Of a stretch of 35,949 nt of DNA, positions 1-8,586 are shown piece by piece. A model generated the notes under the pieces. It saw only the letters and a list, made by a program, of their open reading frames with translations. It did no database searches and was not told the DNA's origin. The position numbers were made by a program, and so were the translations under genes. Origin of the DNA: Thiohalospira sp051745535. Lineage in GTDB: Bacteria; Pseudomonadota; Gammaproteobacteria; Thiohalospirales; Thiohalospiraceae. The stretch lies in NCBI GenBank assembly GCA_051745535.1, contig JBNJED010000005.1, positions 1 to 35,949 of the forward strand. Direction: 5' to 3'. Positions within the stretch are counted from its first letter, which is position 1; each line of letters begins with the position of its first letter.

Positions 1-884
1 TCGAGCTCCAGGCCGTCGCGGTAGTGGCGCAGCTCGGTGGTGGCCTCGTTGACCTGGACGGCCGCCGATTCCACCAGGTCCGCCGCGGGGCCCAGGCCGG
101 CGTCGACCTCCCGCAGGCTGCCGAGTTCGCTGGTGGTCCGGCCCAGGAGGCCGGCGGCGGTGATCTCCTCGCCCTCGTGGAGCACGGCGATGGCGCGCTC
201 GCACGCCTCCAGCAGCTGACGGGCGTGGGAGAGGCGCTCGTGCTCGGCCTCCAGGCGGTCGGGCTCGCCCTCTTCCAGGGCCAGCGCCTCCAGCTCCTCC
301 ACCTGGTAGGCCAGCAGCTCCCGGCGCGCCTCGCGGTCGCTGTCCGCCTGCTGCAGGGCGGCCAGCTCCGAGGCCAGCTCGCGCTTCCGGCGGTGGGCGG
401 CGGCGACCCGGCTGCACAGCTCGTGGGCGCCGGCGTACTCGTCCACCCGGTCGCGCTGGGCCTCGCGGCGGAGCAGCGACTGGTGGGCGTGCTGACCGTG
501 GATGTCCACCAGCCGTTCGCCGAGGTCGCGCAGGGCGGAGATGGCCACCGGCCGGCCGTTGATCCAGGCGCGGGAGCGGCCATCGGCGCCCACGGTGCGG
601 CGGACCCGCAGCTCCGGCTCGTCCTCGTCCAGCTCCTGCTCGGTGAGCCAGTTCTGGACGGCCTCCAGGCCGGTGGTGTCGAACTCAGCGTTGACCTCGG
701 CCCGGTCGGCGCCGGCGCGGACATGGGCGCTGTCGGCCCGGTCGCCCAGGGCCAGGCCCAGGGCGTCCAGGAGGATGGACTTGCCGGCCCCGGTCTCGCC
801 GGTGAGCACGGTGAGACCGGCCTCGAAGTCGAGTTCCAGGGCCTGGACGATGGCGAAATCGCGGATATGGATGGAACGCAGCAT
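1..884 (-). CDS. recN: DNA repair protein RecN (partial, 3' end beyond left edge)
   Basis: This is the N-terminal 294 codons of RecN, an SMC-like ATPase that acts in recombinational repair of double-strand breaks. The start region reads MLRSIHIRDFAIVQALELDF, followed by the Walker A motif GETGAGKS at about residues 29-36, as expected for RecN. The last residues before the edge (NEATTELRHYRDGLELD) fit the coiled-coil part of the family. RecN is usually about 550 residues, so roughly half the gene is present. The ATG at 882-884 (complement) has no convincing ribosome binding site but is where the family normally begins. It lies 45 bases downstream of nadK on the same strand, and nadK-recN is a common gammaproteobacterial pair, so co-transcription is likely. 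Confidence 0.93.
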   Translation of the reverse strand, partial: MLRSIHIRDFAIVQALELDFEAGLTVLTGETGAGKSILLDALGLALGDRADSAHVRAGADRAEVNAEFDTTGLEAVQNWLTEQELDEDEPELRVRRTVGADGRSRAWINGRPVAISALRDLGERLVDIHGQHAHQSLLRREAQRDRVDEYAGAHELCSRVAAAHRRKRELASELAALQQADSDREARRELLAYQVEELEALALEEGEPDRLEAEHERLSHARQLLEACERAIAVLHEGEEITAAGLLGRTTSELGSLREVDAGLGPAADLVESAAVQVNEATTELRHYRDGLEL

Positions 885-929
885 GGAGGGGAGTATGCGG
901 CCTCCCGCACGCCCCGGACAAGCGCCCGC

Positions 930-1823
930 CTAGTGGCTCCCCAGCGGCGGGCCGCCCCAGTGGAGCTTGGCACGCAGGATCTCGTAGTGGTCGTGATCGG
1001 AGGGGTGGAGCAGGTGGATGGGCTCCGGCCGCTTGCCGATGATGACACGGTCGCCGGCGGCCAGGCCGAGGTTCATCTGGCCGTCGCAGGTGAGCTGCGC
1101 CTGGGGCTGGCCGTTGGCGCTCACTCGCAGCTCCACGTGCCGGTCGCCGCCGATGACGATGGGGCGATTGGAGAGGGTGTGGGGGCAGATGGGGACCAGG
1201 GTCAGGGCGTTCAGCGACGGCTCCAGGATGGGCCCGCCGCCGGAGAGGGCGTAGGCGGTGGAGCCGGTGGGGGTGGAGACGATGAGGCCGTCCGCCCGGA
1301 TGGAGTTGAGGAAGCGCCCGTCGATGTAGGTATCCACCTCGATCATCCGGGCGATCTCCCACTTGTGGATGACCGTATCGTTGAGGGCGGTGGCCTCGCT
1401 GATGGTCCGGCCCTCCCGCTGGATGCTCGCCCCCAGCATGAAGCGGTCCTCCACGTGGTAGTAGCCCTCCAGGATGGCCTCCAGGCGGTCCTCCAGGTGG
1501 TTCGGGGAGATGTCGGTGAGGAAGCCGAGCCGGCCGAGGTTCACGCCCACCAGCAGGGGGCCGTAGTCGGCCAGGGTGCGGGCGGCGTTGAGCAGGGTAC
1601 CGTCGCCGCCGACGACGATGATGAGATCGGCGCGCTCGCCGAGGTCCGTCCGGCTGGCCACCTCCAGGTCGTGGCCGCTGCAGACGTCGGCGGTGCTCTC
1701 GTCCAGGAGCACCCGGCGTTCCCGGGCCGTGAAGAAGTCGGCCACGCGCCCCAGGGTATCGCTGATCCCCGGGTCGCTGTACTTGCCGATGAGGCCGACG
1801 GTGTTGAACCGTGCGTGGGTCAT
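930..1823 (-). CDS. nadK: NAD kinase
   Basis: NadK phosphorylates NAD to NADP in the cytoplasm. The 297-residue product is close to the usual 290-300. The diagnostic GGDGT motif is at residues 72-76, followed by NLGRLGFLTDIS near 95-106, a conserved NDT at 148-150 and STPTGSTAY at 183-191. The ATG at 1821-1823 (complement) has a strong GGAGGAG ribosome binding site and gives the family N-terminus. The longer open frame that extends upstream through the hrcA promoter is therefore not used. nadK diverges from hrcA and is followed by recN. A weak sigma-70-like promoter (boxes at 1868-1873 and 1845-1850 on the complement, 17-base spacing) can be drawn upstream. Confidence 0.97.
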   Translation of the reverse strand: MTHARFNTVGLIGKYSDPGISDTLGRVADFFTARERRVLLDESTADVCSGHDLEVASRTDLGERADLIIVVGGDGTLLNAARTLADYGPLLVGVNLGRLGFLTDISPNHLEDRLEAILEGYYHVEDRFMLGASIQREGRTISEATALNDTVIHKWEIARMIEVDTYIDGRFLNSIRADGLIVSTPTGSTAYALSGGGPILEPSLNALTLVPICPHTLSNRPIVIGGDRHVELRVSANGQPQAQLTCDGQMNLGLAAGDRVIIGKRPEPIHLLHPSDHDHYEILRAKLHWGGPPLGSH

Positions 1824-1844
1824 GGTATCTCCTCCCTCCGGCAG

Positions 1845-1873
1845 ACGGTAGCACGGGCCGGGAGGGCCACCAA
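1845..1873 (-). promoter_or_regulatory. Possible nadK promoter
   Basis: On the complement, TTGGTG (1868-1873) and TACCGT (1845-1850) are separated by 17 bases. Each box matches the sigma-70 consensus at only three of six positions. The position, just upstream of the nadK ribosome binding site, is reasonable, but the call is weak. Confidence 0.25.
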
Positions 1874-1880
1874 GCCCGTC

Positions 1881-1909
1881 TTGACGGGCGTGTGGGGCGC
1901 TGATAGCGT
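1881..1909 (+). promoter_or_regulatory. hrcA promoter (sigma-70-like, extended -10)
   Basis: TTGACG (1881-1886), a 17-base spacer and TAGCGT (1904-1909) preceded by TGA form a sigma-70-like promoter with an extended -10. The predicted start site, about 1915, falls at the beginning of the CIRCE operator. That is the usual geometry for HrcA repression. A 7-bp inverted repeat (GCCCGTC-TT-GACGGGC, 1874-1889) overlaps the -35 box. Confidence 0.5.
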
Positions 1910-1912
1910 TCT

Positions 1913-1939
1913 TTAGCACTCGCGATGGGTGAGTGCCAG
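1913..1939 (+). promoter_or_regulatory. CIRCE operator (HrcA binding site)
   Basis: TTAGCACTC (1913-1921), nine bases, then GAGTGCCAG (1931-1939). This matches the CIRCE consensus TTAGCACTC-N9-GAGTGCTAA at all but two positions, both in the right arm. It lies directly upstream of hrcA and over the predicted transcription start, so HrcA probably represses its own gene, and possibly read-through into grpE-dnaK. I saw no second CIRCE copy upstream of grpE, dnaK or dnaJ. Confidence 0.92.
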
Positions 1940-1962
1940 AGGGCGAGTTCCGACGAGAGACC

Positions 1963-3015
1963 GTGACCGACGAGACCCACAACCTCAGCGAGCGCGCCTT
2001 CACCCTGCTCAAGACCCTGGTCGAGCGCCATATCAGCGAGGGTCAGCCCCAGGGATCGCGTGCCCTCTCCCGGGCCTCGGGGCTCAACGTCAGCCCCGCG
2101 ACCATCCGCAACATCATGGCCGACCTGGAGGATCTGGGGCTGGTGCGCTCGCCCCACACCTCCGCAGGACGCATCCCCACTGCGCGGGGCTATCGGCTCT
2201 TCGTGGACAGCATGCTCACCGTGCGCTCCCTGGAGGAGGGCGAGCTGGACAGCCTCAGCGACCAGCTCGACCCCGATACCACGACGCCCGAGCTCTACTC
2301 CCACGCCTCCTCCCTGCTCTCGTCCATCACCCGGATGGCGGGGGTGGTGGTGCTCCCGCGCCAGGAGCAGGCGGCCTTCCGCCATATCGAATTCCTGCGC
2401 CTGGATGACGAGCGGGTGCTGGTCATCTGGGTGATCAACGAGCGCGACGTCCAGAACCGGATCATCCATACCGAGCGCCCCTTCTCCGAGTCGGAGTTGC
2501 AGGAGGCGGCCAACTACCTCAACCACCACTTCGCCGGGCGCAACCTCCACGACATCCGCGCCGGCCTCCTGCGCGAGATGCGCCAGGCTCGGGATTCGGC
2601 CAACCGGCTCATGGTCACCGCCATCCAGATGGCGGAGAAGGCCTTCGCCGCGGACCCGGAGGAGGAGAGCGGCGACTACGTCATGGAGGGGGAGTTCAAC
2701 CTCCTGGACTACGAGGAGATGGCGGATACCGACAAGCTCCGGGAGCTCTTCCAGACCTTCTCCCGCAAGCGCGACATCATGGACCTGCTGGACCGCGCCT
2801 CGGTGGCCGACGGGGTCCAGATCTTCATCGGCGAGGAGTCGGGCTACGAGGTCTTCGAGGACCTCTCGGTGGTCACCGCCCCCTACGGGGCCGACGGCCG
2901 GACCCTGGGGGTCCTCGGCGTCATCGGTCCTACCCGGATGGCGTACGATCGGGTGATCCCGGTGGTCGATGTTACCGCGCGCCTGCTGGGCGCCGCGCTC
3001 AACCGCAGCGGTTGA
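1963..3015 (+). CDS. hrcA: Heat-inducible transcription repressor HrcA
   Basis: HrcA binds CIRCE elements and represses chaperone genes until heat stress titrates the chaperones. The 350-residue product has the expected N-terminal winged helix (SERAFTLLKTLVERHISEG, then SRASGLNVSPATIRNIMADLE and GLVRSPHTSAGRIPT) and a C-terminal IFIGEES...LSVVTAPYG...LGVLGVIGPTRM...YDRVIPVVD block. I chose GTG 1963. The frame is open back to GTG 1933, but that codon lies inside the right arm of CIRCE, only about 18 bases from the predicted transcript start; neither codon has a strong ribosome binding site. The gene is 124 bases before grpE and starts the heat-shock cluster. Confidence 0.95.
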   Translation: MTDETHNLSERAFTLLKTLVERHISEGQPQGSRALSRASGLNVSPATIRNIMADLEDLGLVRSPHTSAGRIPTARGYRLFVDSMLTVRSLEEGELDSLSDQLDPDTTTPELYSHASSLLSSITRMAGVVVLPRQEQAAFRHIEFLRLDDERVLVIWVINERDVQNRIIHTERPFSESELQEAANYLNHHFAGRNLHDIRAGLLREMRQARDSANRLMVTAIQMAEKAFAADPEEESGDYVMEGEFNLLDYEEMADTDKLRELFQTFSRKRDIMDLLDRASVADGVQIFIGEESGYEVFEDLSVVTAPYGADGRTLGVLGVIGPTRMAYDRVIPVVDVTARLLGAALNRSG

Positions 3016-3044
3016 GCCGTGTGGCGGCCGCCTCCCGGCCCTCC

Positions 3045-3073
3045 CTTGAATTGTCGGCAGGGGACCCCACATA
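3045..3073 (+). promoter_or_regulatory. Sigma-32 (RpoH)-type promoter of grpE
   Basis: CTTGAAT (3045-3051), 13 bases, then CCCCACATA (3065-3073). This closely matches the heat-shock sigma factor consensus CTTGAAA-N13/14-CCCCATnTA. It lies in the hrcA-grpE gap, about 67 bases before the grpE ATG, so grpE can be induced independently of hrcA. Confidence 0.8.
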
Positions 3074-3139
3074 GGCCCTAGAACGGCGCCGCCGCGCGCC
3101 CCGGTTTTCCGAATCCCAATTGACGGACAAGAGAGACCC

Positions 3140-3736
3140 ATGGCGGAACGAGACGACGAGCAGCAACCGGCGGAAGAGCCGACCCAAGAGGTGACCGGCG
3201 AGCAGGGCGAGGCCCCCCTGGAAGAGGACACCGAGGCCCATCTGGAGGAGCACCCCGAGGCGCTCCTCGAGGACCTGCGCGCCAAGGCGGACGAGAACTG
3301 GAACCACTACCTCCGGGCCCACGCGGAGATGGAGAACCTCCGGCGGCGGCACGAGAAGGAGCTGGAGAACGCCCACAAGTACGGCCTGGAGAAGTTCGCC
3401 AACGAACTCCTGCCGGTCATCGACAGCCTGGAGATGGGCCTGGCCAGCATCCCGGACGATGACGGCGGCAGCGACGTGGCCGCCAAGACCCGCGAGGGCA
3501 TGGAGCTGACCCTCAAGCAGCTGCGCTCGGCGGTGGAGAAGTTCGGGATCCAGCCGGTGGAGCCGGCCATCGGCGACCCGCTGGACCCGGAGCGCCATCA
3601 GGCCATGTCCACCCAGGAGTCCAGCGAGGTGGCGCCCAACGGCGTTACCGCCGTGATGCAGAAGGGCTACCTGCTCAATGACCGGCTCCTGCGGCCGGCC
3701 ATGGTCATGGTGGCCAAGGCGCCGGCCGACTCCTGA
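3140..3736 (+). CDS. grpE: Nucleotide exchange factor GrpE
   Basis: GrpE drives ADP release from DnaK in the cytoplasm. The 198-residue product has a very acidic, low-complexity N-terminal tail (about residues 1-50, rich in Glu, Gln and Asp). A long helical dimerisation segment follows (DENWNHYLRAHAEMENLRRRHEKE), then a C-terminal beta domain containing the family signature GDPLDPERHQAMS and VMQKGYLLNDRLLRPAMVMVAK. Length is typical. The ATG has GAGAG just upstream. It sits between hrcA and dnaK, each separated by a gap holding its own heat-shock promoter. Confidence 0.97.
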   Translation: MAERDDEQQPAEEPTQEVTGEQGEAPLEEDTEAHLEEHPEALLEDLRAKADENWNHYLRAHAEMENLRRRHEKELENAHKYGLEKFANELLPVIDSLEMGLASIPDDDGGSDVAAKTREGMELTLKQLRSAVEKFGIQPVEPAIGDPLDPERHQAMSTQESSEVAPNGVTAVMQKGYLLNDRLLRPAMVMVAKAPADS

Positions 3737-3745
3737 ACGGACCCC

Positions 3746-3776
3746 CTTGAAAGGGGGGGCAGGGCGCCCCACCTGA
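3746..3776 (+). promoter_or_regulatory. Sigma-32 (RpoH)-type promoter of dnaK
   Basis: CTTGAAA (3746-3752, preceded by CCC), 14 bases, then CCCCACCTGA (3767-3776). The -35 box is a perfect match to the heat-shock consensus and the -10 box starts with the required CCCC. It lies about 60 bases before the dnaK ATG, in the grpE-dnaK gap. Confidence 0.8.
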
Positions 3777-3834
3777 GAATCAAGATTTACGCAGCATCGA
3801 CGAATTCACGCGAACCAGAATCGGAGTCAAGACA

Positions 3835-5769
<1,935 letters not shown>

Positions 5770-5798
5770 ACCGCGCAGGTAGCGGTCCGGCCGACGGG

Positions 5799-5828
5799 AC
5801 GACAGGCGGGGGCGACCTCGCCTGTCGT
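5799..5828 (+). promoter_or_regulatory. Hairpin 1 in the dnaK-dnaJ gap
   Basis: ACGACAGGCG (5799-5808) and CGCCTGTCGT (5819-5828) form a perfect 10-bp stem around a 10-base loop. No T-run follows, so it is not a classic intrinsic terminator. It may lower read-through, protect the upstream dnaK message from 3' exonucleases, or set an RNA processing point so that dnaK is made in excess of dnaJ. Confidence 0.55.
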
Positions 5829-5851
5829 TGCGCGTCGGGACCTTGGTAAAC

Positions 5852-5867
5852 GCACCGCCCGCGGTGC
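5852..5867 (+). promoter_or_regulatory. Hairpin 2 upstream of the dnaJ ribosome binding site
   Basis: GCACCGC (5852-5858) and GCGGTGC (5861-5867) are perfectly complementary; in practice a 6-bp stem with a 4-base loop would form. It ends about 10 bases before the dnaJ ribosome binding site (GAAGGG) and might influence initiation or mark an RNA processing site. Confidence 0.4.
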
Positions 5868-5885
5868 CCGAACAGCGAAGGGACC

Positions 5886-7040
5886 ATGGCAAAACGCGAC
5901 TATTACGAGATCCTCGGCATCCAGAAGAATGCCAGCGAGGCCGAGATCAAGAAGGCCTTCAAGCGGATGGCCATGAAGTACCATCCGGACCGCAATCCGG
6001 ATGACGAGGAGGCCGATCGCCTCTTCAAGGAGGCTCGGGAGGCCTACGATGTCCTCAGCGACTCCCAGAAGCGGGCCGCCTACGACCAGTTCGGCCATGC
6101 CGGCGTCGAGGGCGGCGGCATGGGCGGAGGCGGCGGCTTCGGTGGCTTCGGCGGCGGGGCCGGCGGCTTTAACGACATCTTCGGTGATATCTTCGGGGAT
6201 ATCTTCGGCGGGGGCGGCGGTGGTCGCCGCGGCGGGCCGCAGGTCTTCCGCGGGGCCGACCTGCGCTACAACCTCTCCCTGGACCTCGAGGACGCCGTTG
6301 CCGGGACCACCGTCAAGATCCGCTTCCCCGCGGCCAAGGCCTGCGAGACCTGCGAGGGCTCCGGCGCCAGGCCCGGCAGCCAGCCCGAGGAGTGCCCCAC
6401 CTGCCACGGCCAGGGCCAGGTCCGCATGCAGCAGGGCTTCTTCACCATCCAGCAGCCCTGCCCGCAGTGCCATGGCCAGGGCCGGGTGGTCACCGATCCC
6501 TGCCCCGACTGCCACGGCCAGGGACGGGTGGAAGAGGAGCGCACCCTCTCGGTGAAGGTGCCCGCCGGCGTCGATACCGGCGACCGCATCCGGCTCGCCG
6601 GCGAGGGCGAGCCGGGGGAGAATGGCGGCCCGGCCGGGGACCTCTACGTCCACATCCAGGTGAAGCCCCACTCCATCTTCCGGCGCGAGGGCAATGACCT
6701 CCACTGCGAGGTGCCCATCTCCTTCGCCACCGCCGCCCTGGGCGGCGAGCTGGAGGTGCCGACGCTGGAGGGGCGGGCGTCGGTGAAGGTGCCGGCAGAG
6801 ACCCAGACCGGCAAGGCTTTCCGCCTGCGCGGCAAGGGGGTCCAGTCGGTGCGCGGTGGCGACGCCGGGGACCTGGTCTGTCGCGTGGTGGTGGAGACGC
6901 CGGTGAAGCTCAACGAGCGCCAGCAGGAGCTCCTGGAGGAGCTGGAGGAATCCCTCCACCAGGACCGCGCCACCCACCGGCCGCGCGCCCACTCCTGGCT
7001 GGACGGGGTCAAGAACTTCTTCGAGAGCCTGAAGTCGTAG
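5886..7040 (+). CDS. dnaJ: Chaperone protein DnaJ (Hsp40)
   Basis: DnaJ delivers substrates to DnaK and stimulates its ATPase. The 384-residue product is a full type I Hsp40. It has an N-terminal J domain with HPD at residues 33-35 and a Gly/Phe-rich linker (about 72-115). A zinc-binding region follows with four CxxCxGxG repeats (cysteines 153/156, 170/173, 192/195, 206/209). The C-terminal substrate and dimerisation domains are complete. The ATG follows GAAGGG at good spacing. It is presumably read mainly from the dnaK promoter; I saw no good sigma-32 site of its own. Confidence 0.98.
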   Translation: MAKRDYYEILGIQKNASEAEIKKAFKRMAMKYHPDRNPDDEEADRLFKEAREAYDVLSDSQKRAAYDQFGHAGVEGGGMGGGGGFGGFGGGAGGFNDIFGDIFGDIFGGGGGGRRGGPQVFRGADLRYNLSLDLEDAVAGTTVKIRFPAAKACETCEGSGARPGSQPEECPTCHGQGQVRMQQGFFTIQQPCPQCHGQGRVVTDPCPDCHGQGRVEEERTLSVKVPAGVDTGDRIRLAGEGEPGENGGPAGDLYVHIQVKPHSIFRREGNDLHCEVPISFATAALGGELEVPTLEGRASVKVPAETQTGKAFRLRGKGVQSVRGGDAGDLVCRVVVETPVKLNERQQELLEELEESLHQDRATHRPRAHSWLDGVKNFFESLKS

Positions 7041-7077
7041 GCGATAGGTGAACGGCCACAGCCAGAGGGGTAGCGAG

Positions 7078-7605
7078 ATGGAACGCAAAGGCGAGACGGG
7101 TACCACGAAGCAGGTCGTCGACGCCGGCCGGCGGCGCATGCTCGGCGGTCTGGGGGCCCTGGCCGCCGGCGCCGCCGGGTGGGTGGTCGGCGGCCGGGCA
7201 CGGGCCGAGGAGTCGGGCGATGAGATGCGCTTTCCCGGCGACCCCGCCGAGCACAAGGTGGTCTATCAACTCAACAAGGCCGATGCCGACTACCACGACA
7301 GCGTGATCTTCTCGGTGGGGGAGATGATCCGCCGCTATGAAGACAACGTGGAGGTGGCGGTGGTCGCCTTCGGCCCGGGTATCCACACCCTGGCCAAGGA
7401 GCCGGAGCGGTCGGTGAGCGACGAGATCCGGGAACGGATCTCCAGCCTCTCGCAGTACGGTGTGGACTTCGTCGCCTGCGGCAACACCATGGACAGTCTG
7501 GGCTGGAAGGAGGAGGACATGGTGGACTTCGCCCGGGTAGTTCAGGTCGGCGCCGCCGAACTCATGGAGCTGCAGGAAGATGGCTACGCCTATATCGCCT
7601 GGTAG
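7078..7605 (+). CDS. DsrE-family protein with twin-arginine-type leader
   Basis: The 175-residue product has a DsrE/DsrF-like domain (VVYQLNKADADYHDSVIFSVGEMIRRY...VEVAVVAFGPGI...YGVDFVACGNTMDS) with one conserved cysteine, Cys134. In this family that position can carry sulfur. The N-terminus has RRRMLGG (18-24), a hydrophobic Ala/Gly stretch and an ARA site near 41-43, suggesting Tat-dependent export and cleavage. I chose ATG 7078 because AGAGGGG lies 7 bases upstream; the frame is open to a GTG at 7048, which lacks one. It sits between dnaJ (37 bases) and dapB (12 bases). Family membership is fairly clear, but the substrate is not. A periplasmic sulfur-handling role would suit a sulfur-oxidising host, as inference. 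Confidence 0.8.
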   Translation: MERKGETGTTKQVVDAGRRRMLGGLGALAAGAAGWVVGGRARAEESGDEMRFPGDPAEHKVVYQLNKADADYHDSVIFSVGEMIRRYEDNVEVAVVAFGPGIHTLAKEPERSVSDEIRERISSLSQYGVDFVACGNTMDSLGWKEEDMVDFARVVQVGAAELMELQEDGYAYIAW

Positions 7606-7617
7606 GAGGGACCCGTA

Positions 7618-8433
7618 ATGGTCCGTATCGGAATCACCGGCGCCGGGGGCCGCATGGGGCGCAACCTGGTCACCGCCGTGGCCGCCGCCGACGGGGCGGA
7701 GCTGGCGGCGGCCGTGGAGCACCCCGACAGCGAGTTCATCGGCACCGATGCCGGGACCCTGGCCGGGGAGGGAGCGCTGGGCGTGCCCATCGGCCACGAT
7801 ATCGAGGCGGCGGCCGGGGAGTGCGATGTCCTCATCGACTTCACCCGACCGGAGGCAACCCTGGCCTACCTCACCGCCTGCCAGCGGGCCGGCTGTGGCC
7901 TGGTCATCGGGACCACCGGTTTCGACGAGGCGGGCAAGCGCGCCATCGCGGCCACCGCCGAGTCGGTGGGCGTGGTCTTCGCCCCCAACATGAGCGCCGG
8001 GGTCAATCTCAGCCTCAAGCTGCTGGAGCTGGCCGCCCGCGCCCTGGGGGACACCGTGGACGTGGAGGTCATCGAGGCCCACCACCGCCACAAGGTCGAT
8101 GCCCCCTCGGGGACCGCCCTGCGCATGGGGGAGGTGGTGGCCGAGGCCACCGGCCGCGACCTGGCCGAGCACGCCATCTACGGCCGCCACGGCCACACCG
8201 GCGAGCGCGATCGCCATACCATCGGCTTCGAGACCATCCGGGCCGGGGATATCGTCGGCGAGCACACGGTGCTCTTCGCCGGGGACGGCGAGCGGCTGGA
8301 GATCACCCACAAGGCCTCCAGTCGCCAGACCTTCGCCAGCGGTGCGGTCCGTGCGGCCATCTGGCTGGCCGGGCAGAAGCCCGGCCTCTACGACATGGAG
8401 GATGTCCTCGGCCTGCGCGGGGCTGGTGGCTAG
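7618..8433 (+). CDS. dapB: 4-hydroxy-tetrahydrodipicolinate reductase
   Basis: DapB carries out the NAD(P)H-dependent reduction in the diaminopimelate/lysine pathway, supplying cell-wall precursor and lysine. The 271-residue product is the usual length. The nucleotide-binding loop GITGAGGRMG is at residues 5-14. The catalytic motif EAHHRHKVDAPSGTA is at about 153-167, with His155 and Lys159 in the positions expected for catalysis. GAGGACGGGA-type spacing is seen upstream: a GGAGGGA ribosome binding site precedes ATG 7618. The dnaJ-dapB-carA-carB order is common in gammaproteobacteria; here the DsrE-like gene is inserted before dapB. Confidence 0.97.
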   Translation: MVRIGITGAGGRMGRNLVTAVAAADGAELAAAVEHPDSEFIGTDAGTLAGEGALGVPIGHDIEAAAGECDVLIDFTRPEATLAYLTACQRAGCGLVIGTTGFDEAGKRAIAATAESVGVVFAPNMSAGVNLSLKLLELAARALGDTVDVEVIEAHHRHKVDAPSGTALRMGEVVAEATGRDLAEHAIYGRHGHTGERDRHTIGFETIRAGDIVGEHTVLFAGDGERLEITHKASSRQTFASGAVRAAIWLAGQKPGLYDMEDVLGLRGAGG

Positions 8434-8465
8434 GCCCTTGCCCCGGCCTCGGTGGACCTGGGCGC

Positions 8466-8495
8466 TTGTCGGCCTGCGCGGGGGTCCATTAAACT
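8466..8495 (+). promoter_or_regulatory. Possible carA promoter
   Basis: TTGTCG (8466-8471), 18 bases, then TAAACT (8490-8495). Each box matches the sigma-70 consensus at about four of six positions, and the -10 lies in a short A/T-rich island unusual for this GC-rich sequence. The predicted start, near 8502, leaves a leader of about 85 bases before carA. Confidence 0.45.
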
Positions 8496-8502
8496 GACGC
8501 CA

Positions 8503-8521
8503 TTCACGAGTTGACGGTGAA
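8503..8521 (+). promoter_or_regulatory. Inverted repeat in the carA leader
   Basis: TTCAC (8503-8507) and GTGAA (8517-8521) form a 5-bp dyad with a 9-base spacer, immediately after the predicted carA start site. It could be an operator for a dimeric regulator. It does not match the ArgR box well, and no regulator can be named. Confidence 0.3.
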
Positions 8522-8528
8522 CGTTTGT

Positions 8529-8563
8529 GCGGGAGCCACCCCCGGGGGGGTGCTCCCGCTTTG
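8529..8563 (+). promoter_or_regulatory. GC-rich hairpin in the carA leader (possible attenuator)
   Basis: GCGGGAG (8529-8535) pairs with CTCCCGC (8553-8559). Inside it, CACCCCC (8537-8543) can pair with GGGGGTG (8546-8552) apart from a one-base bulge and a tight loop. A short T-stretch (8560-8562) follows. It resembles an intrinsic terminator with a weak tail, lying between the predicted carA promoter and its ribosome binding site. Alternatively it could end transcripts coming from dapB. Confidence 0.5.
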
Positions 8564-8586
8564 CATGTCCAGACCGGAGGGTTGCC

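Noticed and set aside
24..1916. A 630-codon plus-strand frame opposite recN and nadK
   Set aside because: Antisense shadow of two genes identified by catalytic motifs; no known domain.
5821..5885. Sigma-32 promoter directly upstream of dnaJ
   Set aside because: CCTTGGTAAA resembles a -35 box, but no CCCCAT-like -10 lies at the right spacing.
8503..8521. ArgR box in the carA leader
   Set aside because: The dyad TTCAC-N9-GTGAA does not have the A/T-rich centre or spacing of an ARG box, so I report only an unnamed inverted repeat.
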